Part shown: positions 52,441 through 63,236 of the stretch, piece after piece | Position numbering within the stretch: position 1 is the stretch's first letter | How the letters are laid out: each line of letters begins with the position of its first letter | Assembly: GCA_963931865.1 (NCBI GenBank) | Contig: OZ007514.1 | Coordinates: 1,144,539-1,208,538 of the forward strand | Direction of reading: 5' to 3' | From: Axinella damicornis | Taxonomy: Eukaryota > Porifera > Demospongiae > Axinellida > Axinellidae | Length of the DNA stretch: 64,000 bases | Notes under the pieces: generated by a model | Seen by the model: only the letters and a program-made list of their open reading frames with translations | Database searches by the model: none | What the model was told of the DNA's origin: nothing | Program-made: the position numbers and the translations under genes

Positions 52441-52636
52441 TAGGTGAAGGGGCTCACAGAGCAGTCAGCACCAACTCTACAGAGACACAAATGATACTCA
52501 TAACACTGTCCAGTCTATGACACTCAATAGTACTGTCACTATTTACACAATTAGGTGAAGCACAAATCAGATCACCTCCCATGCATTTGAAACAGACAAT
52601 TGAAATAGAAAATAATTTGCTATAAGAGGGCGTGTC

Positions 52637-53111
52637 TCATCTTGGTTCCACACGTACACTATCCTTCTCCTCCTCTCCGTCTGATTCAGGTTCTGCAGAC
52701 TCTAGCCAATCAAAGAAAGTTGTTACTGAGAGTACAGCATTTCCTTTGCCAAATTTCTCTCTTCCTTTATCTCTCCAGCCGCAGAACACTTGCTTACTGA
52801 CTACATCGACATCATAGAGTAAATTGAACATGCTGTCTAATAATTCTGTTCAGTGAGTTGTGTGGGGTTGTGAGTGAGTGAGTGAGTGAGTGAGTGAGTG
52901 TGAGTGTGTGGGGTTGTGAGTGAGTGAGTGAGTGAGTGTGTGTGTGTGAGTGAGTGTGTGTGTGTGTGCAGGGGGAAGAGAATAAGATGTGAAAATGAAC
53001 ATACAATTCTGTTCTGTGTGGGGTTTGAGTGCGTGTGTGGGGGAGGGGGCCGGGAATATGAGATGGAAGTATAAATAATGTGCTGTGTGTACATGTGCTT
53101 GTGTGTGTGTG

Positions 53112-53193
<82 letters not shown>

Positions 53194-53218
53194 CATGTGG
53201 TGTGTGTGTGTGTGCATG

Positions 53219-53255
<37 letters not shown>

Positions 53256-53259
53256 ATGT

Positions 53260-53350
<91 letters not shown>

Positions 53351-54818
53351 CTTCTCTCACTAGGAGGGTGCTCCAGCTTGGCTACAGTGATCTGCAAAGC
53401 ATAGAGAACCTCCATCTGTAAGTCCTGGTTCTCATCAACATACTTCTTCAAGACCATCAGACGTTTCTTGAAACGCTCATCCTCAAGCACAGCACTGGTA
53501 CCAGAACCTGGACAACAAGATGACAGCGTCAGGGTAGCCTCGTACCCAGGCCCTCACGCGGAACGCGGAAGAGCCGCGTGAGGGCCTGGGTACGAGGCTA
53601 GCGTCAGGGATCATTGACAGAACCACACAAACGATTATTCAAGCAATTATTGGTATGATTATGATTCTGCGGTTGCTATAACAGCCTTGTTTCCATGACA
53701 ATGGCTAGTGATAACATAATTATAGTACCTGTCATGGCGCCCTGTATCACAGCTGTGGTCAGCACTCTGATGAAACCAGGGGGCGGGCTTTGCGTCACCT
53801 CCGGACAGTTTTTCTGGAGAAGAGAATGTACAAATGTAACTATACTGGATTCACATAATGGACGATTCTCGATGAACGAGATACTGAGCTTTGGGGGCGG
53901 CTATGTGGTCTACACACCTCTATCCAGTCAAAGGTCTCATCATTTGTGACATCATTGGATCCAAAGAGTCGGGTTAGGTCAGTGAGGTAGGCCAGGGAGG
54001 AGGAGGCAGAGCCTCCAGATTGGAGGACCTCCAGTTTCTGGGGGGAGAAAGGAGTACATTCACCCTCACTCCCATTTTGCACACATCTCTCTCCCACACA
54101 CACACTCACCCACACCACACACCCACTCCAGACACCTCCCTCCTCACACCCACTCCCGGACACCCTCCCTCCTCACACCCACTCCCGGACACCCTCCCTC
54201 ATCACACCCACTCACCTGCCTACTGACAAACTCCTCAACATCTTCCGACTTGACTCCTAGGGAGGTCCACTCCAGCTGCGACTGGGTCCACAGAGACAGG
54301 GCAGCTGCCTCTGACTGCTGAACCCTGACCTGTAGGAGGGTCTTGGCCACCAGATCTGCAGCCTTCCCCACCTTCACGAGGGGAGGGGGGACGTGGGCGA
54401 GGGTGCGGAGGGGCAGGGGCGGCTGAGAGAGAGCAGGGGAGAGGATCTCCCCCAGGTAGTCCCACACTCTAGGGATGTCTATTTCTATGTCCTCAGCATA
54501 TTCTAGAACCTCATTCAGCCTGCAGAGAGAGGAAGCAGAGGAAGTCGGCATCACACAGCCATTACATGCTCTCTGTGTGCGTCACTGTGTGAACACGTGT
54601 GGATCAGCTACCTAGATCAGATGTGTTGCTTCAATCACGAGGTGCTCAAACAGCTTTGCGTAACTCAGTCACGGGAATCACTGGTTAGATCGGCTACACT
54701 CAGATTACTTCCAGACACCAAGATACCCACCCCTCACCCAGCAATGCATTTCTCCTTTGTGAGCAGCTGCTCCTTGGATAGCTCATGCAACAGCTGTGCC
54801 ATGCACACCCCTCTCCCA

Positions 54819-54863
<45 letters not shown>

Positions 54864-55046
54864 CTCCCCTAACCCAGTAGTGAATTTCTCCTCTGTGAGC
54901 AGCTGTTCCTTGGCCAGCTCATGGAACAGCTCTCCCAAGCACACCCTGGCCAGTGTCGACTTCTCCAGTGTGTGGTTCACAGACTCCCGTACAAACACGT
55001 TCATCATTCCCGGAGACTTCATCTCCCTCACACACTCTATTGCCTC
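52637..55046 (-). CDS. eIF4G-B: MA3 and W2 domain exons
   Basis: Seven exons in consistent phase: 54874-55046, 54216-54519, 53918-54037, 53729-53813, 53361-53507 and 52637-52836, joined to the upstream exon at 58131 by a 3.1-kb intron. MA3: EAIECVREMKSPGMMNVFVR, HTLEKSTLARVCLGELFHEL, YAEDIEIDIPRVWDYLGEIL. W2: DVTNDETFDWIE, GFIRVLTTAVIQGAM, KKRLMVLKKYVDENQDLQME, VLYALQITVAKLE, and VTTFFDWLESAEPESDGEEE at the end. In eIF4G, MA3 is the second eIF4A-binding site and the W2-type C-terminus contacts Mnk kinases. The stop is at 52637. (Six exons are listed; the seventh is the junction with 58131.) The family and order match vertebrate eIF4G1/3 closely. Confidence 0.92.
52870..53350. repeat. GAGT and long GT microsatellites
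   Basis: (GAGT)n at 52874-52945, then (GT)n with GCATGTG interruptions from about 53092 to 53349, in the last intron of eIF4G-B. ORFs across it are repeat artefacts. Confidence 0.95.
53537..53598. mobile_element. 62-bp hairpin MITE, 9-bp target duplication
   Basis: GCCTCGTACCCAGGCCCTCA and complement with a minimal loop, flanked by exact GCGTCAGGG repeats outside the TA at each end. The duplicated 3' segment at 51720-51760 lacks it, which gives an empty-site comparison and shows insertion after the duplication. Confidence 0.9.
54733..54812 (-). pseudogene. Partial duplicate of the first MA3 exon
   Basis: MAQLLHELSKEQLLTKEKC then a GTGAGG donor parallels LGELFHELAKEQLLTEEKF of exon 54874-55046. 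The 5' part of the copy is missing and poly-C lies in its place, so there is no acceptor. Probably dead. Confidence 0.75.
54820..54862. repeat. Poly-C tract
   Basis: About 41 consecutive C between the MA3 exon and its partial duplicate. Confidence 0.9.
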
Positions 55047-55440
55047 CTGGAATAGTGAGAGAGAAGACAGAGTCTGAGCAGCCTCAGGATAAGCTAACAC
55101 AACACTGCTCTGGGCCTCTACCGGGGTGGGTGGGAATTAGTGTTGCACCGATAATTGGATTGGCTATTGGATATTGGCTATGTTGGGCAAATTTTCTCAT
55201 CATTTCATATTTTGGCAATATTACCACACACTCTATTGCCTCCTGGAATGGAACGGCAGAGAGAGAGAGAAAACAGAAACAGTGAGCCTCAGGCTAAGCT
55301 AACACAACACTGCTCTCCGGGACCCTCTACCGGGACCCTCTACTGGGGTGGGTGGGAATTAATGTTGCACTGATAAATGGATCGGCTATTGGACATTGGC
55401 TATGTTGGCCCAAAAAATTATCGCATCATCGTCTTTCAAA
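55035..55440. repeat. Tandem duplication of exon edge plus intron
   Basis: CACTCTATTGCCTCCTGGAA through CTAACACAACACTGCTCT, GGGGTGGGTGGGAATTA.TGT and TTGCAC.GATAA.TGGAT occurs twice, about 200 bp apart. The second copy holds only the first codons of the MA3 exon. TGTTGCACCGATA resembles an hAT terminus, and a GGTGC-ending counterpart (CCATATCGGTGC) lies at 57961-57972, on the far side of the transposon. Confidence 0.65.
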
Positions 55441-55496
55441 TTCTATTATACCAGGGTAGTGGCTATCGGCAATGTTACAGAACAAGTGAAGGGCTC

Positions 55497-57871
55497 AGTG
55501 GAAAAATGGGATAAGTAGCATTCTGGTACTTTTGAGAAAATTGGGTTTAAAGTTCATGGTTTGCTACTGAAGCCATCCTGAGACCTATACTTATGATACT
55601 TTGCCAAAGTGGAGGACAGGTCAGTGTGAAGCCATATAATGAATCTGAGCTGGCAAACTACTACAGAAGTTAGCACAATCACAATAAACATGCAGAATTG
55701 ACGTTCACTGGAAAAAGGGGATAAACGACACAGCATCAATTACAAGCAGTTGAAGAAAGGAAACTAGGTTATTATGTGTATGCTTGTGCTGTCAGCCTAT
55801 GTACAAAACTAGAATATGATGAAGCAACAAAAATAATTGCTGTACATACCACAAGCTTAGTCATCATCGGAGTCGTTTGAAGCATCACGTGGCACACTAG
55901 CAAGTAGGTCCAAGTAAAACTGCCGGTTCTCTGGTGGGAGAAAAGGGATCATCTTTTCGAGGTCCTCTAGTTTCTTGGACTTGACCGCATGCCCACTGGG
56001 GTACTTCTCTGGAAGGGCTACTACACGCGATGGAGGCAACCTTTTCCGGCCCTTAAGAAGGCTCACTTTACTCCATGGCTCATCTGTGTTATACGAATAC
56101 CTAAGCCATACTTCATTAGGATGCTTCTGTAGCTCACCAGAGATACCTTCAGTTTGTCCAAAGTTCATCCACACAGCCTTGCTGATAAGAACGGGCTTCT
56201 TATTGGCATCTTTTTTCCTGTGGGTATACTGTTTCGATAGCTCTGTGAAGTCTAAAAACTTTGAAGCGTCCATTGGGACAACAGTGAATGGAGACGTAGG
56301 ACATGCCTCACGTACCACCAACTCCCAGTCTTTAGGAACATAGACTCGAGCACTCTCCTTGCGTTTTTCGATATGAGCAAAGTCCCGGTCGTTAGGCAGG
56401 TAAGTGTGACCCCTGACAAGAAATTTGTGGTCAACTTGCTCAAAGCGTTCTAGCACCTGCTGATTCCAGAAGCACACCATTTGAAAATTCTTGTTTTGTC
56501 CAAAACAGCTATCAGAAAAACAGGTAAGCTTTTTCGTTTGTGGTGAAAGAGCCTCCAAATGATGTTTGAGGCAAGAGCAAATCTCATCGGCACCCCTACT
56601 GGCAATAGCCTCATTCCACATGCACATGCTGGCAGCACCAGTTGTTGTATTATGAATGCCGAAGTTGTAGACCGACAATTGCCGTGAATAGAACATTGAA
56701 CCATGTGTGAGGGTGGGTACGGGTAGGTTCTGCATGAGATCGAATGTGAGTAGAGTGTGGTCTCCTGTGGTCTTTGTAGCTTCTGTATCCATACGCAAAA
56801 GGCGATACCCCTGGCTTGCTTTCTCCTGGTGAGTGGCAAGCTCAACTCGCAGTTCTGCTGTCTCTTCCTCAGACTTAGAAGCCTGTATTGCTATATGTAG
56901 CAAGTCACATGTCTCGCAAGTATCGCTCCGCGGGTAACCAAAGCTCAGATTGAATTCTTCGTTGAATATTTTTCTATAAAGCCACTCTTTCACTTCAGGT
57001 TTAGCTCCTGTTGCCTTCACCTGGGGCTCATGTTTTTCTAGGTACAACAAATGCATACGAGAAATGCTAAGGCCTTCATCCAAATATTCCCGCTTTCTGT
57101 TGTCAGAGCGAGAGTAGTGGCTCTTTCTTCGAGGGAATGCATTGATATGCTCTCTGATTTTCTGCTTGTTTTCCTCAGAAACAGCGTGGGGTCTATTCTT
57201 GTGCTTGCCCCGCTGATCAGAGGCTACAAAGACACCAGTTGTGAGCTTGTCCACCAGGTTCTCGACCCGCCGTTTCCCAATTGCGTGTAGAGCACAAAAA
57301 GTCGCTTTGCACACCTGCACGAGACTGCCATCCAATAAACGCACGTGGTATCTAATAGTGTGGCTTCGATGTTTTGCAGCCGCTCGTGTCCGTCGCCTGA
57401 TACCCTTCCTGTGAATCAGGCCGTACAGGTACTTGTTTTGAACGTCGGTGCTTCCAAGCTTATAGAAGTCCTTGAAGATTCTCTCTCGCTCGACCTCGCT
57501 CACTCTCTCGCGGCAGTGATACGCACACTTACAGGTAAGATCTACCATCTGTTTTGCAGCTTGTTGCTCGCCTTTGTAGGTAGTGTAACTCTCTCCTCTG
57601 TCCTTTTGGACCTTCCTTTTCTTCCGTTTCCACTCGCCTTCGTATCGCAGTCGCTTTCTTCCACGCCTGGATTCCTCCGCTCCAGGAATCAAGCTAGCCA
57701 TTTTACTTCCTCTGACGTCACGTAAGCTCACGTGCGCTAAACGTAAATTTTATTCCAAAAACGAAAGATTACGGAATAAAATTTCGTGTGGCTGTTGTAG
57801 ACAGGTGAAACTTACAAATGGGACCAAAACCTCAAAATCGGTTAGAATGCTGGTTATCCCATTTTTCCACT
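55497..57871 (-). mobile_element. DNA transposon with 18-bp terminal repeats, 2.4 kb
   Basis: AGTGGAAAAATGGGATAA at 55497-55514 and its exact reverse complement at 57854-57871 bound the DUF7869-like gene. GCATTCT follows each repeat after a 3-bp difference. A subterminal partial copy (CTGGAAAAAGGGGATAA) lies at 55706-55722. AGGGC is found on both outer sides, but a clean target duplication could not be fixed. It is inserted in a 3-kb eIF4G-B intron, in the same orientation as that gene. Confidence 0.85.
55857..57731 (-). CDS. DUF7869-like transposon protein, 624 aa
   Basis: One intact exon. A basic N-terminus (RRGRKRLRYEGEWKRKKRKV, residues 22-41) looks like a nuclear localisation signal. 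Cys clusters at 67-73 (CKCAYHC) and 272-275 (CETC) may bind zinc. The core has acidic positions in a DDE-like order: FDLMQNLPVPTL (D331), FSDSCFGQNKN (D407) and GHTYLPNDRDFAHIEK (D450, E455). The C-terminus is acidic (SNDSDDD). The VYNFGIHNTTTG and MWNEAIASRGADEI motifs are those I associate with DUF7869, a widespread invertebrate family usually counted as transposon-derived. Terminal inverted repeats around it support a mobile origin. The start could also be the Met at residue 11. The intact frame suggests recent activity or domestication. Confidence 0.82.
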   Translation of the reverse strand: MSLRDVRGSKMASLIPGAEESRRGRKRLRYEGEWKRKKRKVQKDRGESYTTYKGEQQAAKQMVDLTCKCAYHCRERVSEVERERIFKDFYKLGSTDVQNKYLYGLIHRKGIRRRTRAAAKHRSHTIRYHVRLLDGSLVQVCKATFCALHAIGKRRVENLVDKLTTGVFVASDQRGKHKNRPHAVSEENKQKIREHINAFPRRKSHYSRSDNRKREYLDEGLSISRMHLLYLEKHEPQVKATGAKPEVKEWLYRKIFNEEFNLSFGYPRSDTCETCDLLHIAIQASKSEEETAELRVELATHQEKASQGYRLLRMDTEATKTTGDHTLLTFDLMQNLPVPTLTHGSMFYSRQLSVYNFGIHNTTTGAASMCMWNEAIASRGADEICSCLKHHLEALSPQTKKLTCFSDSCFGQNKNFQMVCFWNQQVLERFEQVDHKFLVRGHTYLPNDRDFAHIEKRKESARVYVPKDWELVVREACPTSPFTVVPMDASKFLDFTELSKQYTHRKKDANKKPVLISKAVWMNFGQTEGISGELQKHPNEVWLRYSYNTDEPWSKVSLLKGRKRLPPSRVVALPEKYPSGHAVKSKKLEDLEKMIPFLPPENRQFYLDLLASVPRDASNDSDDD

Positions 57872-58130
57872 AGGGCCTTCAAGTGTTGACAACCAAAATG
57901 TAGGATTGGCTATCGGTATCTGCAGATACTGGTTGCGTTATTGGATTATTGCCTAAATTCCATATCGGTGCCATGCACACAGTTTCAGATCGAGGCACTT
58001 CTGATCAGGGGGGCAGGGTTACAAAAAATAATCTAGACATTTTCTTCAAACTTTCATTGACCTGATAAACAGAAAATATACAAGTACAAGTGTATTGGTC
58101 CGCTATCCAGGCTACAGGTCCAATTTTTAC

Positions 58131-59737
58131 CTTGAAGTCTTTGTTCTGGGCTAGTTCGTCAACGATCGTCCCAGTCTTTCTGCCAATCGTGTCCTCATCC
58201 AGAGCGTCAGAAACTGGCTGGAAGGGCACAACAGCGTCTACAACCGGGTGGACGGGTACAACTGGTTTCTGAGGGGGTTTTCCAGCCATATCTCGTAAGA
58301 TTTGAATGGCGGAATGTTGCTCCTTGTGACTGTGTAGCTGGGAGTGGGTGTGTTTGGGGGCCAAGATGGTTCCACGGGTACCAGCGCTCTTCTCCCTCTC
58401 TCTGTCCCTCTCTCTCTCCCTCTCGGATCGCTTCTGCCCACCGGAACTGGACCTGTGTAAGAGTAACATAAATCGTAAGGCAGTCTTTCATTCAGAAACT
58501 TGTTCAAGGGGAGACAAAATTGTAGCGAGGCAAAGTAAGGGGGGGGGGGAGGTATCAGTTGCCTTGAATTAATGCCTACCAATGATATCACATTGGTATG
58601 ATACATGTAGCAACCGAACTGACCTCAAAGGTTTGGTGTGTTTGCTCGCGTCCTTCTCTTTGTCCGACTTGCCGACTGACGTCTCCTGTACTGCACTGGT
58701 GGCAGTGAGCGCTGCCTTCCTCCACGCAGGTCTGAGACTGCTGGGTGGAGGGCCCAGCATGGGCTGTGGAGGGAGCAATATATGTCATACGAACCCACCA
58801 TATATCCATAAATATGAACACACATGCATGCAGGAATATAGACATACATTGTAAATGGGTTAGATGGTGCATCCATGGAAACGACAGGATTAAGAAGGCC
58901 AAGACTAAGATGTAGCATTCCGAGAGCAGGTGGACGCTGCTATGGACCGAGACCTTCCAAATCCTGTTGTTTCCATCAGATGAGACGTCTGACTAATCTT
59001 GACTGCAGCAATGGTAACCACAGGTAGATGAGACGTCTGACTAATCTTGACTGCAGCAATGGTAACCACAGGTAGATGAGACGTCTAACTAATCTTGACT
59101 GCAGCAATGGTAACCACAGGTAGATGAGACGTCTGACTAATCTTGACTGCAGCAATGGTAACCACAGGTAGATGAGACGTCTGACTAATCTTGACTGCAG
59201 CAATGGTAACCACAGGTAGATGAGACGTTTGACTGCAGCAATGGTAACCACAGGTAGATGAGACATCTACTAATCTTGACTGCAGCAATGGTAACCACAG
59301 GTAGATGAGACGTCTGACTAATCTTGACTGCAGCAATGGCAACCACAGGTAGATGAGACGTCTACTAATCTTGACTGCAGCAATGGTAACCACAGGGAGA
59401 ACGCTGTTCTCCACATACTTGAAAGAATACATGTTTGTTGCAGGCTACACACACATACATGTATCCACCATTATCAACATATACATATACACAGTACGGC
59501 CCTCACCTCTCTTGATTTCTCTCCTCGTTTTGTCAGCCCTCTAATGTGGTTGTTCCTCTCTCTGTCTCTCTCCACCTTGTTCCACTCGTCCAGTCCTCCC
59601 TTCCCCTCCCTGTCACGCCCTCTCCCTCTCTTGTCGTCCCCACGGCCACCTTGCTTCATTGGTGCCATCATTTCATGTTGGTGCTGCTGAATCAGCTCTT
59701 TCTGTGCTGCTTCCTCCGCTTGAGCCTCCGCATGGAT
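58131..59737 (-). CDS. eIF4G-B: hinge exons between MIF4G and MA3
   Basis: Exons 59507-59737 (77 codons), 58624-58763 and 58131-58452 (the latter two meet in phase 2). They encode IHAEAQAEEAAQKELIQQHQ, then Lys/Arg/Asp/Glu-rich low-complexity sequence (RGDDKRGRGRDREGKGGLDE, RSEREREREDREREK-like), PMLGPPPSSLRPAW and DELAQNKDFK. The first segment corresponds to the conserved 'IHKEAEMEE' tail of MIF4G in vertebrates. The DFK end splices directly to EAIECV of MA3, as in other eIF4G proteins. The linker itself is disordered. Confidence 0.88.
58976..59396. repeat. Minisatellite, about 48-bp unit, nine copies
   Basis: Unit GATGAGACGTCTGACTAATC then TTGACTGCAGCAATGGTAAC and CACAGGTA. It lies in an eIF4G-B intron. 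On the coding strand each unit carries TTGCTGCAG, an acceptor-like word. Confidence 0.92.
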
Positions 59738-59897
59738 CTGGGGGGAGGGGAGGAAGGGACAGAAGGGGGGGAGACAGAGGGAGGGAGACAGAGGGAGGGA
59801 GAAATGGGGAGAGGAGAAATGGAGAATGAGTGTGACACTAGTGGGTGTGACACCAGTGTTGTGTGTGAGGTTTCACAGCATTGCTCTACCCTCTCAC

Positions 59898-62800
59898 CTG
59901 GTCGATGGTCTTCAGACTGCTCTCCTGTCGGCTGTGCTGGACCCAGCTGTTGGCCCTCAGGTCCTGCACGTCCTGTAGCATGAACTTGATCCTTGAGGGC
60001 ACTTTGCCCTTCTTGATGATCTCAGCCATCCGGTTGAAGTACTTGTCAATAATTAGTTGCTATGGGAGATACATGGGCAATGAGTCATAACTGTGATTGG
60101 ACAGATCGGTCTTGTCATCTTGACACTAGATAACACACGAACCTTGGGCTGCAATGGTTACCCACTTCCTCCTCCTCCTCTCTACCTCCTACTCTCGTCT
60201 TCGCTTCCTCCCCACCTCCTTCCTCCTCCCCTTCCCACTTTCCTCCTCCCCACCTCTTCCCCCCCCCCCCCCCCCCCCCCCTCCCCCCTCCCCCTCCCCA
60301 CCACCCTCCCCCCACACCTTGGCCTGGGGGTGGTCCAGGTCCTTGCCAGTTCTGGTGATCAGTCTTGCAAAGCACTCGAGGGACTCGTCATCAACGGGAG
60401 ATCGCAGCAGTCGAACAACACACTCGTGCATTATTGTTTCTGACAACATCTGGTGACAGAATATATGTGACAACAATACAAGTCGCAGTCACACCCAATT
60501 GTTAGCAATCGTATTAGTGTTTACAACACTCCATGAAGTCCGTATTACATTTACTTCAGGGACTACAAGATCATCTCTTCCTTAAGGTAGGAAGCACGGC
60601 ATCGGCGAAATCGCGCAATTTTGCTCATGAATAATTAATGAGATGACGTCACTTGCATACGGTTATTTAGAGTTATTCATCTGTTTACGTTTTCCCATGG
60701 CGGCAACCGGAACAAACAAGGGGGGCTTCTTTCTTTGATGCGGCTAGCGGCCCTTTCGAGTTTCAAATCGGTACTCTGATGTGGCCGTGCGGTACTTTGA
60801 AGATTTGTTTCTAGCTGATTGAATGTGGCGATGGGCTATCTGTGTGTGAATAGCTAGGTGGAGTGAGCAGGAATGTTTGTGGGTCTGCTGAAGTGGCCGA
60901 AGAACAGCCTGGAAAGTGAACAGCCTCCGACAGCTCCCTGGCCAAGGTACTCTAGAGAGTTGACCTTTCGGCATTACAGGCCCCGCCCATTTTCGTGTTA
61001 GGGCGAATTTGGCTGGTTTGGTAGCTGGACTGGGCTGGTGAGAGGGAGTAGATGTGTGGCCAAAACTCGGTAACCGAGAGGTGAACGTGGAAAAGCATCC
61101 CTATTTTTGCAGGGGGTAGGTTGACCTTTTGGAAACTTGCCTTGGCTTGAGTCGGTTTTAGTTGGTGTGCGTGGAATTTTTTTTGAAAGCCTAGGGTAGC
61201 CAAACCTCTGTTTTTGAGGGTGGCAGTGAGTTTTGGACTGTAGCCTGCAAGTGAGGAGAGCAGGTGGTAAATCCATCCGTAGTTTTGGGGCCTGTTTTGT
61301 GTGTGTATTGATGATGGGGTCAGAGTGTGGGTGGGGCCTTGGAGAGGGTCCAAATTTTCAGTTTCGTAGAGGGCCTTAAAATTGAGTTTTAGGGCATTTT
61401 CAAGCAGAGGGAGCAGTTTGATGCAAAGTATTGCTGAAACTTGTGTACGCTTTGATGCTGCCCATTTATCCATCAACTTGGTTTCGGAGATCGCGGTACC
61501 CATGTTTACTACCTTAAGCTGCTTCCAGCTATTTGTTTGGGATCATGTGTCCACCATTTTGACGTCATCATGCAAGGTGGCCAAAGTCATACCAACACAC
61601 ACCTATACTAGTCTTCCATTCGTACCAAGGGAGTGGAATACCTTCAGTTTGAAGAGCTCTCCAACGAAGCGGATGTTTCCCAGAGATCGATGCCGCAATT
61701 TTGTTTCAATGTCAGTCAGTTCCTCCCGAAGTTGATGCTTCTTTTCCTCCTGTACACATGACAGAGAGGAGGAAGGGAGGGAGGGAGGGAGGGAGGGAGG
61801 GAGGGAGGGAGGGAGGGAGGGAGGGAGGGAGGGAGGAGGGAGGGAAGGAAAGAGGGAGGGAGGGAGGGAAGGGAGGTAGGCCTTCATTAGAAAGTTTTTA
61901 TCATGAAAAGCTGTACACATACCGTATCAGCATCCTGAATTGCCTGAAGCATCCGCTCCCACTCTTTGTCATCCTTCTTGTCCTTCTCAAACTCCTGCTG
62001 GCACTTGGTGAGCAGCACGCGACGGAAGTTGTTAGTCTTCTGCTTCCCATCAGGTGTCGTCCACTCCACCTTCATGGGAGACAGTACCTTGCAGAGGTTC
62101 GTATAGGCAACAATGAAGCGGGGCCCTTGTAGTGCCTGTGTGAGGGTGTGGGGGGGTGTGTGGAGGGGTGGGGTGAAAGTGTGATGTAGTGTGAGTATGG
62201 GTGCGTATGTTCTGCAAATCAGCAGCTAGTTGATGCGTCCTTCTGTCTTCAATGCTCCAGCTCATGCCCCAGCCTGGGGGTCCTCTGTCATACTCGCTGC
62301 CTCTGACACTCCTGTGTCATGCATCCTTAATAGGGTCAATGTTTACTTGAATGAGCGCCCACCAGACTCGCTCAATGGCGTCGGGCACTTTTGAACCAAT
62401 GCTTTCATCATCGCCAGACCACACTGAAGGCTTTGTGGCCGATAAAAATCTGCCCGAGTGCAAGTGTACTTCAGAAACAAGATCCTCCAAACGTCAACTC
62501 CATTCACTGTACATGAGCACGTAACTCTTGCTATGAAAGTCACTTGTAGCTGAGAGTGAGGGCATCTCCTAGCTGGTATCCTTCACTCAAATCTACACTG
62601 CTCCAAGTGGTCCTGTCACATTTGTTGACATGCAGCAAGTGAGATCAGCCATGTATAAAATTATATTCTCTGATAATTATACCAACACAAGGTCGGAAAA
62701 GTTTTTTGCCGACGTTCAACTGAATGGCCGGTTCAGTTGTCATCAAGGCAATAGTCTGATGATGATCGACTGAAGCATTCAGTTGAAAGATCGGTAAACA

Positions 62801-63163
62801 GGTATCAGAGATTACTGGAGTTTACTGGAGATTACTGGAGATTACTGGAGATTACTAGAGATTACTAGAGGTTACACAGGAGCCAACTGAGAAGCCACCA
62901 CTTTGCCTACATACAACTCACCATCTCACACACTCACGTTGGTAAAGATCTTATCGATGACCCCCTTCAGTCTCTCCTCCGTGTTGATCTCCAACAGGAG
63001 AGCTTGCTCTGCCAGTGTCTGAAACTTCTGGGGTGTCAGTTTGTTCAGAATTCCTTGAAACTTGCGGTACAGCTCTTTGGTTTTCTGATCCTCTTTTGAA
63101 CCCTCCTGGCGAAAACTCCAAGGTGTCCAAGGGTTTTCTGACTTCCTGAGTACCACTTTCTGT

Positions 63164-63236
<73 letters not shown>

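Noticed and set aside
56450..56845. Second-frame ORFs inside the DUF7869 gene
   Set aside because: Frame shadows of the intact 624-residue frame.
58976..59396. Possible CRISPR array or repeat protein
   Set aside because: Head-to-tail 48-bp units without spacers, inside an eIF4G intron.
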